Positions 23,160 through 36,000 of a stretch of 64,000 bases of DNA are shown one piece after another. This stretch comes from Marchantia polymorpha subsp. ruderalis (lineage: Eukaryota; Streptophyta; Marchantiopsida; Marchantiales; Marchantiaceae). The position numbers and the translations under genes were made by a program. The DNA is taken from the NCBI GenBank assembly GCA_037833965.1, contig AP031357.1, positions 11,552,001 through 11,616,000 on the forward strand, read 5' to 3'. Position 1 is the stretch's first letter. Each line of letters starts with the position of its first letter. Under the pieces are notes generated by a model. The model searched no databases. It was not told the origin of the DNA and worked only from the letters and a program-made list of their open reading frames with translations.

Positions 23160-24530
23160 GCAAGTTTCGGGCTTCCCAGGTCTGTCTGATGATGATCGGT
23201 ACTGTACCCGTCACACCACGTGTCGAGTCCCGGTCGTCGGACTGCGACGCTCCTTCTCCTTCAGGAGATTCAATCCATCGATGCCGTTGGTCACGCGGAG
23301 CCGTTCGATCTCGATCCAGCGACGGGCGTCGGTTTTCGGATCTGGAAAATTCCACCGGGCGCGGGCCGTCGAGCTCTGCATCTGACGGCCGTGTGAGGCC
23401 TGCGGGAGTTCCTCCCCGGGGCCATGTTCTTCCAGCCTGTGCCGGCCGCACACGTGGCGTGGCGATTATCCGATGTAAGTAATGGATTCTGGCCCTCTGC
23501 ATCCGCCCCGTCCGTATCGCATCCGACGATTCGCATCGCTCCGGGTGCAGCCTCCTTCGCCGGCCCTCTTCGTCCTCGTCGCCCACCTCGCCGAGATCAA
23601 GCTCGCTCCCGGTGGCAACCACCGGCAGGTGCAGTCCTCCCTTCAGGCTCCTCCCTCCGTGAACCGGCACACCTTGCACGCGAGCTAACTCTTTCCAACA
23701 GCTGACCACGTCACAGTATATCCTCCACCGCGGTCGACGAAGATCCTCCGACCTGAACGGCAGCCCGTCTGAGCCTATCTACTTCGGTCCTTTATTGCCG
23801 CCAGGTACTTTAGCCACCTCGGCGTCTCCTCTCGGAGGACGTGGAGGTAACCCGTCGTCTGCCGCTGTTCGCTACGTCCGGAAGGTACGGGCAGCATCCG
23901 GGCCCAGGGGCAGGTCTTCTTGTTATTCCGGAAGATTCAGGGGATGCCCCCGGGTCGCCACTCTAATCTGTCGTGTAGTGAGTCGGCCACCTCAGCTAAA
24001 CGAGCCGTGCTCTCGGACACGTCCACCTCCAGGTGGGGAGCGTTCCAAACTGGCGGCCAGGAAACGTCCCTTCTGCCTCCTCGTTCGATAGCCCCCAGTT
24101 CAAAGCGGTTGAGGGATATTCCGATGAAGAGCATCCGAGGCTTCGTTTCAGTCGGTCAGACTAAACTGTCAGAGCGATGCAGTTGGCGGAGAGAAGAGCT
24201 ATTTGCAGCCTTCGGTTTTCGAGATTATTCTGTCTGAGGCTCGGGTTTATGCGAGAGGATTTCATGTTTGTCGGCGTAAAAATGGCCACTGCCAACTCTA
24301 GGCCGCTGGTAACTGGTAGAAATTCGATTGCTTGGAGTTGGATATTCGTGAGGTCCCCGATAGGGGCAGTAGAATCAACGATATCAGATGATGAATGTAC
24401 ACGAATACAGCATACCTGGTACATTTTTGGTAGACGGAAAGTTCTGATACATCGGTCGGGAGGAGGTCCATGCTCAGTCCTGAACAATGACGTCAGCTGC
24501 TGAAGGCATGGCACATCTCACGTTAGCACT
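23160..24530 (+). other. GC-rich, coding-like segment, possibly a decayed retroelement
   Basis: This segment is distinctly richer in GC and CpG than the flanks and carries open frames on both strands (e.g. 23920-24237 plus, 105 codons; 23005-23709 minus, 234 codons). In the plus frame at 23920 a stretch reads LSDTSTSRWGAFQTGG. The D-x-S-x-x-x-WGA arrangement recalls the beginning of the RNase H domain in DIRS- and gypsy-like retroelements (TDAS..GWGA), but the rest of the domain cannot be followed. There are no reverse-transcriptase YxDD box, LTRs or terminal repeats. I treat it as an unidentified remnant. Confidence 0.3.
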
Positions 24531-24626
24531 TTCCCAGGATAGATCGTTAGAGCACTCTGAAGCTTCATGCCGAGTTTCCAGCAACCTCATCTCCAACCCT
24601 TCTCCTTCCCTGTTTGCATGGCCTTA

Positions 24627-24658
24627 GAATATCGACACAAGTACTCGTGTCGATATTC
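24627..24658. repeat. Near-perfect 32-bp palindrome
   Basis: The sequence begins GAATATCGACAC and ends GTGTCGATATTC; it equals its reverse complement apart from one mismatched pair near the centre. No loop is present. It lies just downstream of the GC-rich remnant. Confidence 0.9.
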
Positions 24659-26542
24659 CAAGAGATCAGCTGCTGTGAACTGAAGACTCTTGCAACTAAG
24701 AGTTCCATCGACGTCCATCCTTTTTGGATGTGGTCGACCACTGCTGTACTGTAGTAGGTGCAGGTTGTTGCATCGTGCCTTTTATTCTATGCGTCTCCTT
24801 TTCATTTGTAGGTGCAGGGGTTTATAGTTATGATGCAAGTTTGTGAACTCCTTACGGATTTGATGTCCGCTAGATTACAGGACTTCACACCACACGACAT
24901 TGGCTTGCCATTGTACATCCGAGCTACAAGTCACCTGAAGGCATCGGCCACAAGATTTCGTGTGTAATTCCTCCGAGAATCAAGTCAGCACCGAACATTG
25001 TATCAATTTTTACAAATGTTATCATGTATAGTTAGATAATTTTGGTATAAAGAATCATAAAAATCTTCAGATTGTATGAAAGGAATCAATTTATGTTAAT
25101 ATCAAAAGAAAATCAATTATCACTAAAAGAATGCGAAAAAAAATAACAAAAATGGAGTTAAATGGCTACAATTTAAAACCATCACAATGAAAAAAATATA
25201 ATTACACCTAAATTGTTTTATAATTTAGCTATAACATTCTACAGATAATAAGAATAATCAAAGAAGCTTTAGCTGATTGACATATATATATATATATAGC
25301 AATAACTAGTAATTTTCCATGTAACAATGAAACATGAAATTCCAATAAATAGTACAAAATGAACTTTAAAAACGTGATACTCATATTGCCTAGTATGTTC
25401 AGCCTTCACACACTCTCTCACAAAGCTGTTGGAGTTGATATCCATAACTTTAAGTCGAGAGGAATTCAAAATTAATGGATGTTTCCACTCTACACTTTTA
25501 TACATTTGCTATTGTAGCTCCACTTGCGTATCCAAGAAGAAAGTAACAGAGTATCTGAAACCACCACCAAGTTCGCAACTTGGTGGGAAAAAGAGAAAGA
25601 AAAAAGAACTTGCTCATAAAAGGAAAAACCTGAACATACATGAAGAAGATGAAAATAGGGTGTACTGTGTTGCATGGACCTAGAGCACTTGGCTGAGGCT
25701 GAGGCTGAGCCTAAGGGTGAGAATGACTTGGTGCTAGGTAAGGTCGCTTAACCTACACTCTGCAACGGATATACTGCTTTGAGGTCAAAATCCGTCTCAG
25801 GTCAACAACATGAGCAGAATCTGTGGAAGATAGAGAACTCCATGTTGAATCTCATTACGAATTAAAATACGTTTGTCTCTGTATTCAACTTTATTGTCGG
25901 TTGAACTTTAGGCAATGCGGTCCAATGCAAGCTGTAGGAGATCTGACTGATACCGCATATGCTTCGGTGATTGGTTTTGTCAGCTTGTACATCTTTCTTA
26001 GCCTAGATATTAAATCTTTTGACCGATCATTGATCTCACATCTTTGTAGAAAAATACTTTGAACACATGGTTTGCATCCGTAGCTCTTTCAACACCATAA
26101 GTGTACTTGAGCATAAGCATGCGGAAGATTTCCACCGTGAAAGACCGACCTCAAATATTTTGCCTCCCTCCGGCTTTTCTCTCGACCGACTCGAGGTCAA
26201 CTTTTTGTGTCATTATTGAGGGTAACAAACAAACACGTGAAGAAAGACATTTCAAAGCAATAGACTATCAATTTTTGGAGCTGATGCTTTCCTACAAACG
26301 GACTGCATCGATATCATGAGAAGGCACACAATGCCATGACTTTTGAAGGTGCCCTGGCCTCAGATGCTCACGGTTGAGAACCTGAAGAGAGTTCCAGCAT
26401 CATGAGGTTCTGCAAGCAATTATCAGATTCGCAGTTCTGACTTAAATGTGTGCGGAGAACTCTTGGGGTTGGATTGTTTCCACGTGAAATCCAGCGATCT
26501 AGTCGCCATAGCTTTATGAGAACTTGAACGGTTTGCCACATA

Positions 26543-26569
26543 CGGAGCACGCAATACATGCGTGCTCCG
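26543..26569. repeat. Perfect 11-bp hairpin with 5-base loop
   Basis: The arms CGGAGCACGCA and TGCGTGCTCCG flank the loop ATACA. A GC-rich stem with a short loop would be stable, but no T-tract or gene end is adjacent. Confidence 0.9.
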
Positions 26570-28089
26570 AAGTTCCTCTCAGCGGTGGTGCCACATCACG
26601 TCGGTGGTCGTGACGAGTTTCCGCCCTGTGAAAGCACGACATCCGTTTGTCCGTTTGTCAACAAACCCTACGATGTGGACGGGACCAAACGAGTCGCCAC
26701 ACCCTGCGCCCGAGTCAACCGTAAATTCTCTCTGCTTGGATCTCCAGGAGTAACACACTTCACGGTGAGAAGTGCAGATCAGATCTTGATGTGGCAGTGT
26801 GACCAGCCCTTAGTGTATGTGACACTTCGATCTGTTAGTTGTTGCAGAGAAGTTTTATAGTTGGTGAGCCAAGTGCCTGACGTTAAGCTGAATTCATGGA
26901 CAGAGAATGCATGGCGAGCACATTCCAGGAGCGATCACCCCCTTGATAAGTAATCACAGTCAGGAGTTGTAGATGCTTTCCGTCGTTTTGGCCGATTTGG
27001 ACGAGGGAATATTTCGATACATGAAACGGTGCTTGAGCCTACGGAACAGTGAAGTTTCTCCGAGAACTTGCCCTGAATTCTGAGCACGTCACGAGATAAG
27101 AGAGATGCGTAGCAAATCTTTAAAACTAGCAGGGTGATGGATACTGTTGACACGGTGAGTCCGCAAGTCCGCAAGTCCACCGAAGTGTGATGAAGTTCGA
27201 AGAAGACTTCACGACATCCGACAATAGAATGACGTGAGACTACATCTGTCTCTTGCGATACGCTTGCATGCATAGTGACTCCACTACTCCATAGGATAGG
27301 ACTGCAAACAAGACCACGAGTATCACCTCAGTCCAACTGCGGCTATATTCCCGAGTATATCTGGGAAGCGGAAGTGACATCCGTGGACTTGAGACCTCAC
27401 GAGTACCTGTCCTTGCTTGTGATATAATCGTGCATGCAGCAGCACTTCAGCTTCTTTCTGCATACTCCAACAATCAAGTTCGGGCTTCGATTGGTCTCCT
27501 CAGGATGAAATATGTATACATTAAATAATTATCAACTCCGTAGACTATGAGCCAGCCTTTCTTTCCCATGAAATTCAAGAAGGCTGATACATTCCGTTCG
27601 ATATGTCAAAATTCAGAATATCCAAAAGGATCAAAATGACTTACGGAGTAGACGTCTACACAACCTCAGGCGGTGCAGTTCATGTAGTCCCTTGGTTCTT
27701 GTTGCAATGCCTGTTTGAGACAGACGGTTCGCCGTCGTCGTCCTCCGTGAGTTTATCTCTCAGAGATGCTCGCCTACTTGGTCACTCGAGGCGCCACCTC
27801 GACATGCGGATCGCTTTTGTTTTTCACGTTGCTGGAGGTTTCATGACTGGATCCCCAGCATTTGTGGATATGCCCGGACAAGCTAGTGTTTCAGAACTGA
27901 AACGTCTTTCTAAAACATCGAAAGCTAACTCTGGGCATGTGAGAGAAAAAGACGTAATCCGCAGTGAAAGACCTTTCTGGCAGTTACACATGACCATAAA
28001 ATATTCTCCACTACTCTACATTGTTCATATATTGAATAACTAGAGTCGTCAACGATTTCGACATGTGGTTAAGTTAAGAAGGATATCAG

Positions 28090-31000
28090 ACAAGTACGAA
28101 CTCAATTTAAACAGCACTAACCATGCACTTCTTCAGCAACTTTACGATTTTTCTCCAACAATGCCTCCACTACCAAGCTCTGCAGTTCAATACGTGGTTC
28201 GCAGACGTTCTCATACCCAAGTTGCCAATCCTGAATAAGAAGACGAGCAGCCGTGAGTGTTCTGAGAAAATTCTGAACTGGAATCCAAGACTGTGCCGCA
28301 AGAGTGATCACATACAGAAAAGAGAAGCTGAACTCAATTATCAGCTTCTCCCCATCCTGATTTATACACTGAACTTGACACATCACTCATATATCTGCGC
28401 TGACCTGAGACCTGAGACTTTCCAAAAAGGACTTCGCCGTCGCCAGGTTCAGTGGGTATCGTATCTCGAACCATCCCTCGACGCTCATACTGTTGTGAAA
28501 GCCTTGAGATCCACTTCCGACTTGCAGATTCGAAAACAATTCTGCTTAATCTTCGGTATCTTGGACGACGGAGTTTTCCAACTCAGTTTCAGGAAGCATT
28601 CTTGAACTCCGAGGTGGCATCTTTGAGGATGAAAATGAAGTTTGTTGGAATTACGCGAGGTGGTTTTACTTTCTGAATCAACTCATTGAACTCACTCAAA
28701 AAGGCAACTGTTCCTAGATTTTTGTGCCAGTTGTAGGGTCAATGACAGCTCTAGACATGGTTCTTTTGATAGTACCAAGGTAGATGGAGATATTCAGCCA
28801 GAGGTACGGTCTAGTTTGATAGCACTAAATGATCAAAAACGAGCTAGAGCAAAACGATGGAGTATACTTCCGCTGTTACTGGCATAGATCGACTGTTTCT
28901 AAAACGTTTCCACGAGATTTTGGAAGCTATCGAATGAAATTGTCAGAAATCCTAAGATAGAGATGCATGTCCACCTACCCCATCATCTCCATCCTGAACG
29001 TCCACTGATTGAGGCTTTAGAAGAAGAGTTGACTTCTGTTAACAATGTGAGAAACTCTGAATTGAGTCTTCCTCGAAAGAATTGTGATTGTTTCTTGGCT
29101 TAGCTCGAAATTTCCAACCTTGTTGCCACACTATACTCCGTTCGCCCAGAATGCTCAATACTGAAGGCCAGTTATTTACCTGGCTCTTGGTTGGGAGACT
29201 TTGTCCTCTTCGATGTAAGAAGGTGATGACCTTTTCTGTTGCTGTGAGTCTACCGCATTCATTGTCGAAGACTTTGTTTTCGTCGTACAGTGGAATTCCG
29301 TGAAGAGCAGAGACGATAAGAGACGAGATCCAAGACCCCTCTAGTGGACCATAACATGCCTATCTATCTACCGTTGAGAAAAGCTTGCTTCGAAATGTAT
29401 GAACCACGTTTTTCACAGTTCTGTTATTCTTCTCGGGCCGATTCGAGACCACCTGCTTCCCAGCTATACAATGACGCGTTGTCCTATCCCGAGAGAAATC
29501 TGTAGCATAATCGTCATATCGATTCAGTTGTTTTTGATGATGCTGGATCGAAACCTATCTGTTGAGAATTCGGTGATGAAACCTCCACTTTGCCTCCAAT
29601 TGCCGCTCACTTGGAGCAGATTTTTCAGTCCATTCGCTAGACGCAGCTTGTGGTATGTGATTGGATGGGAGAGATACCCACTCACATACCTGCTATATCT
29701 GAAGTCCTGCTAAGGACATTCATTTCATATGCTCAAAACGGTGGATATTCTTTTTGAAAACTCCCGAGGGATTCCTTAATACAATCTTCATGTCTGACAG
29801 ACGGACACGAGTCACGCACCACATCCACCAGAGCCACTATTGCAGACTACAAGCAACCCTTCCCACGCAGTAGGAATTACCCACAACTACTCATTTTATT
29901 GAAAACCAAAGGGTTCGCGTCTTTTCACAAGAAGAACAGCGGACCTCTCATTCAGGATCCCAACATATCCAAATGGCTCGTTTCAAGCTTCAATCACAGA
30001 AACTTCCATCCTTAGACTTGTAAATCATAACATCCTTGATGAAAGTGCCATAACCTTGAGACTGAAACAACAGCAAGTGCGTCTCTTAAGTAGTGTGCTT
30101 TCTCCATCATCGTCTGATCCACTGCACAAGAGGAGGAAAATTTTCTGCGAGAGAATCCCGGGCCTGGAGAACAGGCTAAACCCCAGGGATGATGAGGAAG
30201 GAGCTAGAATCACGCTTCTGGACTGGAAAAATGGTTTCTCCCGGGATCCATAGAAGAAGGCATTCAAAAATGTTATACGGAGTAATAAAACGGGGCGTAC
30301 ATCATTCCCGTTCAGATCAAGATATTCACACAATCGTGTATGTCCGGCCGAGAGGAGGACAATAATGACAACAATGGACATGATCAGAATCAAGAGGTCA
30401 TCTCGAAGCTTTGACAGTTCTCTGATATCAAGCTTGTAGCTCTACCCATCTCGAAGATGTACCGTAGTTTTCCACCAAGGCAACACCAGTTGCGGAACTT
30501 TAATCGAAGTTAAAGTCAAGCATCAAAGGAATCTCCAACGCGCGCAATATTTCAATATTCGTGACTGAGGCACGAGAGTCGCGTTTCATTTACACGTGAC
30601 CTCAAAATGCAACACTTCAATGAGGACCGGTTAACTTGTACAATCTGACCGTACCACTCATTCATTCTCGTACTGCCGTCCAACTTTAGTTCTGGTGGGC
30701 GAATATGTCCCCTTGCACGAACTTCGTTCAGCAATTGCACGGCAAGAGTTTACTTTGATTGATACGAATTTCGCTTGCTCATCAAATCGACAGCACCAAG
30801 TGGAATTGGAATTGGAAGCCACAATCCAAGTTCGTATTATGCTAATAGGCTCTGTCCGGTTGTGATGATGGTAACTCCACTTGGCAACCCGAATCCAATG
30901 GGGCTAATGGTTACAGCATGCTGGATTCGAGATGTGGACGTACTTCCAAATTGTAAGGTCAACTTGAGTTTTCCAGTATCCCAAGACAGAGAACTGTTTC

Positions 31001-31110
31001 AGAAGATTGAGCCATTTGTTCTCAGCAGCTTGAACCGATCAGAGATCAGAATCATAGCGGGGACGAACTTCCACGCATTTTCTCAAGGGCTTTTGCATCA
31101 TATTCATTAA
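28090..31110 (+). pseudogene. Decayed coding region of unknown family
   Basis: Long protein-like stretches continue through in-frame stops in one plus-strand frame from about 28741 to 30015. Examples are IEALEEELTSVNN near 29000, YLPGSWLGDFVLFDVRR near 29170-29220, VVFDDAGSKP near 29530, PPIAAHLEQIFQSIR near 29600-29637 and FHKKNSGPLIQDPNISKWL near 29920-29980. Interrupting codons are mostly TAG and TGA, as expected where CAG, CGA or TGG decays by C-to-T change. The reading shifts to another frame at about 30002-30430, then back at 30541-31110. Residue composition and frame persistence suggest a former gene or element with frameshifts. No domain was recognised; transposon polyprotein or a lost plant gene are both possible. 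An antisense frame at 28117-28250 (ending ALLEKNRKVAEEVHG) is equally protein-like. Confidence 0.35.
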
Positions 31111-33059
31111 AAAAAATCCCAAAAATGGACAAATACAACGCTGACGGCAGACTCCACCAGAAAGAAGAATTATGCAGTCACAGATTTAAGACCAAAGAAG
31201 TGAAAAGACAAAGTGGCAGAAAGAAAGCAACAAAGAGGGAAGTATACATACCCTACAAAGTACAGTACACAATCATGATCCAGAATTCGAAGCACAAGGT
31301 CTGGGTCGGAGTCTGTCCTATGTGCTTGAAGTACTTTACCAGATCTTATCAACATGCCACGGTGGGAAATGAGAGTTGGACCTGAGTCTCGGGAGGAGTC
31401 CACTGGCTAGATCGTTTTGGCTATGCTCCAGAAGTCGGAAGCTGCCCCTTTTTCACGGCAAGGACACGGCCACGAGTTTCGTCGAGTTCAGGTTCGGTCT
31501 GGTAGTCGGGTACCAGCCAAACAAAGGCCGAAGAGGTTGGACTCTATTCCTTCTGAGCATAAAATTCATGAGTGGCTACTGCTTTCCAGCACCTCTAGCA
31601 GTTCCTAGTTCATCTTCTCTCTCACCTACTGACTGAGCTACACCTGAAATGTTCTACGCTACGCAGAGAGATAACGCTTTCTTCTTTCAGGTACATTGAG
31701 CATTAAACTATGATCAAAATCAGGAAGTTTCAGAGTCGAGGTGGTCACTCCACCAGACACTGCTAAAGCTGCCCAACCTCGATGGCTCTTCCTTGGAGCT
31801 CTAGCTGCCGTCGCTGCCGTCGTTCGAGCCACTACCATTAATAAAAGAACGCATGGATATTGTATTTGGATCTCTTGGGGCCAAAGGGGCCAATCGACCT
31901 CAGATAGAGAGCGTTGTTCCTCGTGCATGCGAAACGAGCTGCTAGTGTCTTGCTAAACTGGGCTAACCCTTGTTCATCCTGAGGCTCCACCTGGCTCTCA
32001 TCTGTGGAGGGGCCGTACGCGGATTGAACTAGAATTCCACCATGCTACAAAGTCTTAAAATCGAGCAAGTCTGCTCAGATCACCTACTTCTCATGATCAC
32101 CTTAACTACTTCTCTCTGATGAAACCGCTTTCTGAGAAAAAGGCAGAAGCGACTTCAAGCCGCCCTCGGGCGCAATCTATCCGGCTGACCTCATAGAGAT
32201 CCCATCGTATTGTTCAATTCAGTCCATTTGAAGCTCGGATCGCTGAAGTCAACCTTCTCGGTTCGAGTCATAAGGATCGCAGACTCGGGTGGGGCATCTT
32301 CAAATGAAAGCGAAAATTCTCTTCCCTGTGCAACCCAGTGACGCATTGCAGGCTTCCTTGATGCTAAGTATTAGGAACATGTCGTTCCAACGATGAGCAA
32401 ATGGGTACACAGGAACCAGATATCGTATGGACCCACGACAAACAATTCGTCGCATCACAGATAACGGAATTCTTTTCTAAAGTGGAACTCGGGAAGATTC
32501 ACACAAGTCACTCCAACGTCGAGATTCGACGCTATCATACTCAATCCGCCATTTCGGATTCCATATTTTCTGCCACGGAAGAAAAACCATACCGCTTCAT
32601 GTCGGCGCCAATTCCTCATCATTATGTACGGGAGAAGGTTGATGCGAAAGCCGGTGCCCAATGCTGGGCTCTGATCACGAGCTTGAGCTTTGGGGATCGA
32701 CAGATCTGTACAGCCGAAGAAGGTGCGGCGCCTCTGAGCCGCACGCAGATGGAATGCCGTACGCAGTCCACCACGCACCGTATGGCCATGCACTTCACCA
32801 CTTGGCATTTTCTGCGTTCCTCTGAGTCCATTAATTGTTTCTTCCCCCAATCGAACTCCTTGAAAAAGGCGCGAGGGTGAAAGTTTATTCATTTCATAAT
32901 TCATGGACGTCGTGCGCCACTGAAATAAATATATCTTGCGAGCAGCGCAAGCGAAACAGAAATTATTTGGCATGGCATTCGTGTAGCCAGTCCTGTGGCA
33001 GAGCTGCCTCACACGCTTAATGTATACGTGAATACAGTGCGACTTCACCGTTGTCGCAC
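31111..33059. other. Intergenic region with overlapping antiparallel ORFs
   Basis: A 159-codon plus frame (32401-32880) and a 197-codon minus frame (32455-33048) overlap almost fully. Neither shows a recognisable domain or upstream leader, and at most one can be real. Short frames at 31125-31385 and 31376-31636 are also unrecognised. The left part may continue the decayed region to the left. Confidence 0.4.
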
Positions 33060-36000
33060 GCTTCTTTTCCCGAAAATTCGGAGTTGTGACAAGTGTGACG
33101 ACTAATTATAACAAGTTTTCGTACTCTTGATTATGATACATCACTTTTTGTAATCAAAGAAATCTTGACGTGCAGATGTGTTGTACCCATCTAATGCACA
33201 GGACCTTTTCTCGAATTTGATTCTTCAAAAATGTTCTCATACCAAGCACTTTTCAGACATACATGTGAGAATATGAAAAGAACAGAAACGAAATGTTTAT
33301 CAATTGAGATGGATTGCTCAAAAAAAAAGCCCGTTGAAAATGCTCTTCTAGATACATTTTGAAAAATGGTGGAATTTCTCTCAAGGTCTAAGAAATCCTT
33401 GTCAGTGATTTTACCCTTGTTTTAAAACGGATCATACCAAATATATAGATCCTTTCTCGAATTCGATACTTGTAGTGGTAATTGTTCATGTGCTATCGCA
33501 TTCAAAACACCTATCTTAGTTTCTGTTCTTTTTTAAGGATTTATGAAAATCTAGACTTATATTTGAAATAAATATCAAGGATTGAGTAAATTTTTCGACA
33601 CTGTAATCAAGAAAAAGTATACGAAGAAACAATCAGGATAAGAAAATTTATTCAGTTTATTGTGGATTTGTGAGTTGATAAAATGTAACACATATAACAC
33701 TCCTCACGTTGTATATATCATCAACATATACACTTACTGTTTGATGAGATCACAGTTTTTTCTCCCAAGAACATAGGATATTGGAAATTTGAATCGGGAT
33801 CAATTTATCTCATCGTGCGTGATAAACCTGGGCAAGGTTGTGAAGCAAATTACTCTAAATGAGAAATAGCAATCCTGTACTTCATTCTCGGAACAATTAC
33901 AAATTTTAGCGAAATTCTATGTCTCAAAAATTTGTTTTAAAACGTCCAAATCCCTTACTTGTCATGAGTTTTATGAATTAAAATATTTATAATTATATTC
34001 TCAAAACCAATAGAAATCTTTTACTATACTTCTTGTGGAAATTGATATGTAGAAAAATATTTCATGCACATACTTGAAACGATTATTTCAATATTAAAGA
34101 TGTGTGGATATCTTCCCATATTTTGAGATCCCACATTTTTTAGATAGATACGTGCTTCATTTTTCACACATTGTGATATAGATTTCATGAAAGATGTATG
34201 TAAGTTTGTTTTGTCAAACATTCGTGAGATTTGAATTTAAATTAGGTGACTTATCTTCAAGTACTTCATCACCTTTAGTAACTCATAATACAAGTGGATG
34301 AAATAGTTATATGAAATATAACTATAATCGTGCAAATAATTCACATACTTCACATATGAATATATTTTTCAAAATATGTACTTTTGTGAAATGAATATTT
34401 TCATGTGTGTAAGGTGATAATTATGGGATGGTTTTTCACTGTCTTGTATTTTCTTTAAATCATGAGGACGTACCAAAGTCGATACAATCTGTATTCACTT
34501 CAAAACTTGGTGAATCATGTAAACATTAAGTCACAAGTACAATTTCAATGAGTTCAAAAGCTATAGTAAAAATTGTGAAAATCATTACATTTATAAGATT
34601 AGTAACTAATAAATCACAATTGTTTGTTAGTGGTAATCTATAATAATACCTAAGTACTTACAACTTGTTGTTGTTAAACTACTTTTTATTCAATCTCAAT
34701 AATGAAATAAAAATTAACCATGTAGAGATTTATTATAACATTTCACTACAACTCAAAAAAAATTAACAACATATTTGTTTGGCTTATTTGAGATCTTGAA
34801 AATTTATCTTCATAATTTCTAAGAAGTAATCAATGATGGAAGTTCGAAATCATTTAAGCTTAAGAAATTGATTTCTGAAATGGAAACACATAACATTTTA
34901 AAAATTTATTATATCCCATTTTTAGAAAATTTCAACGTAGTTTTAAACATCTAAGTATTTCAAATGTTTTGAATCAAAGATTGTAAAACATCTCTCGATT
35001 TATCTCATAATTCAACTTACAGAGTTAAACATAATATTAAACTGAATTGTAGTCAAAATGAATTGGAGCAATTAAAATAAAATTCTGCCTTTAAAATATA
35101 TAATAAAATAAATTTTTTATGGAATCAAGAAATCATAACGATATAAAGAAAAAATAGAATGAAAACCTGATGTTGAAATGCATGCTAAAATTCTAGATTC
35201 CTGAGACGGAACCATTCTTCCTTAGAAGTATTCCAATTAAATATTCAAGGGTTTTCTAGTCTCAAATAGTATATTTATCAAGTCTATAAATATGTCATGG
35301 ATTTTCCAAATTAAAGTAAACTTCATATAAGTATGGTTCAGTATATTAACATAAATTATCAGCTTTGTTAAAAGAAAATTAATTTTTTCTAGTATTTTTT
35401 ATTTTGTGAAAATATTTATATAGGTTAGAAAATGATTAAAAATATTTCATATTAGTTTACTATCATTATTTAAATTATTATTAATAAAATAGAAGCAAGA
35501 ATAAATCCTTTTATTTGTAAAACTGAAATGATATTTCTAACAACTTGTCTTGATCAAATTGAATAATTAAATCTCAGCATTGAAAATATATAATTTGAAT
35601 CAAAATCTTTAGATTACATCATATAATTATGTGAAATAGATACATATTCTCTTCTCATTTCTTTCTTTCTCAGATGTGTATCTTATGTTCCGTTTGTATG
35701 CTTAATTTTTCTCCTTGCAGAGTTTAGACAGATATACTAAGGAGTTTTATCAAAATTTGTTCATTTCGTTATACTCTATACTTTTTATGATAAGAATACA
35801 ACAGAAATTGAAACTGTGGTAGAAGTTGATAAATAAATTTATACATTAACAGGAACTAAATATATTACTCTCTAAGAAGGTTGAGAATAAGATGACGATA
35901 TTGAGTAAATGAAATCAAAATATACATGAAGTGAAATGAAATTAACAATTGGATTCCTCATTTCTGTTTATTCAGAAATTAGCATGTGGAAAAGATTATG

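Larger units (their letters stand above)
24531..28089. other. Intergenic region with short inverted repeats and no supported gene
   Basis: An AT-rich patch (about 25.0-25.4 kb) with a TA run at 25282-25298 is followed by mixed-composition DNA. ORFs at 26558-26860, 26935-27273 minus and 27603-28043 have no recognised domains and could not be joined into a gene. Confidence 0.5.

Noticed and set aside
32259..32270. Possible tRNA B-box (CGGTTCGAGTCA)
   Set aside because: The flanks do not pair into a T-stem, and no A-box, anticodon arm or acceptor stem fits.
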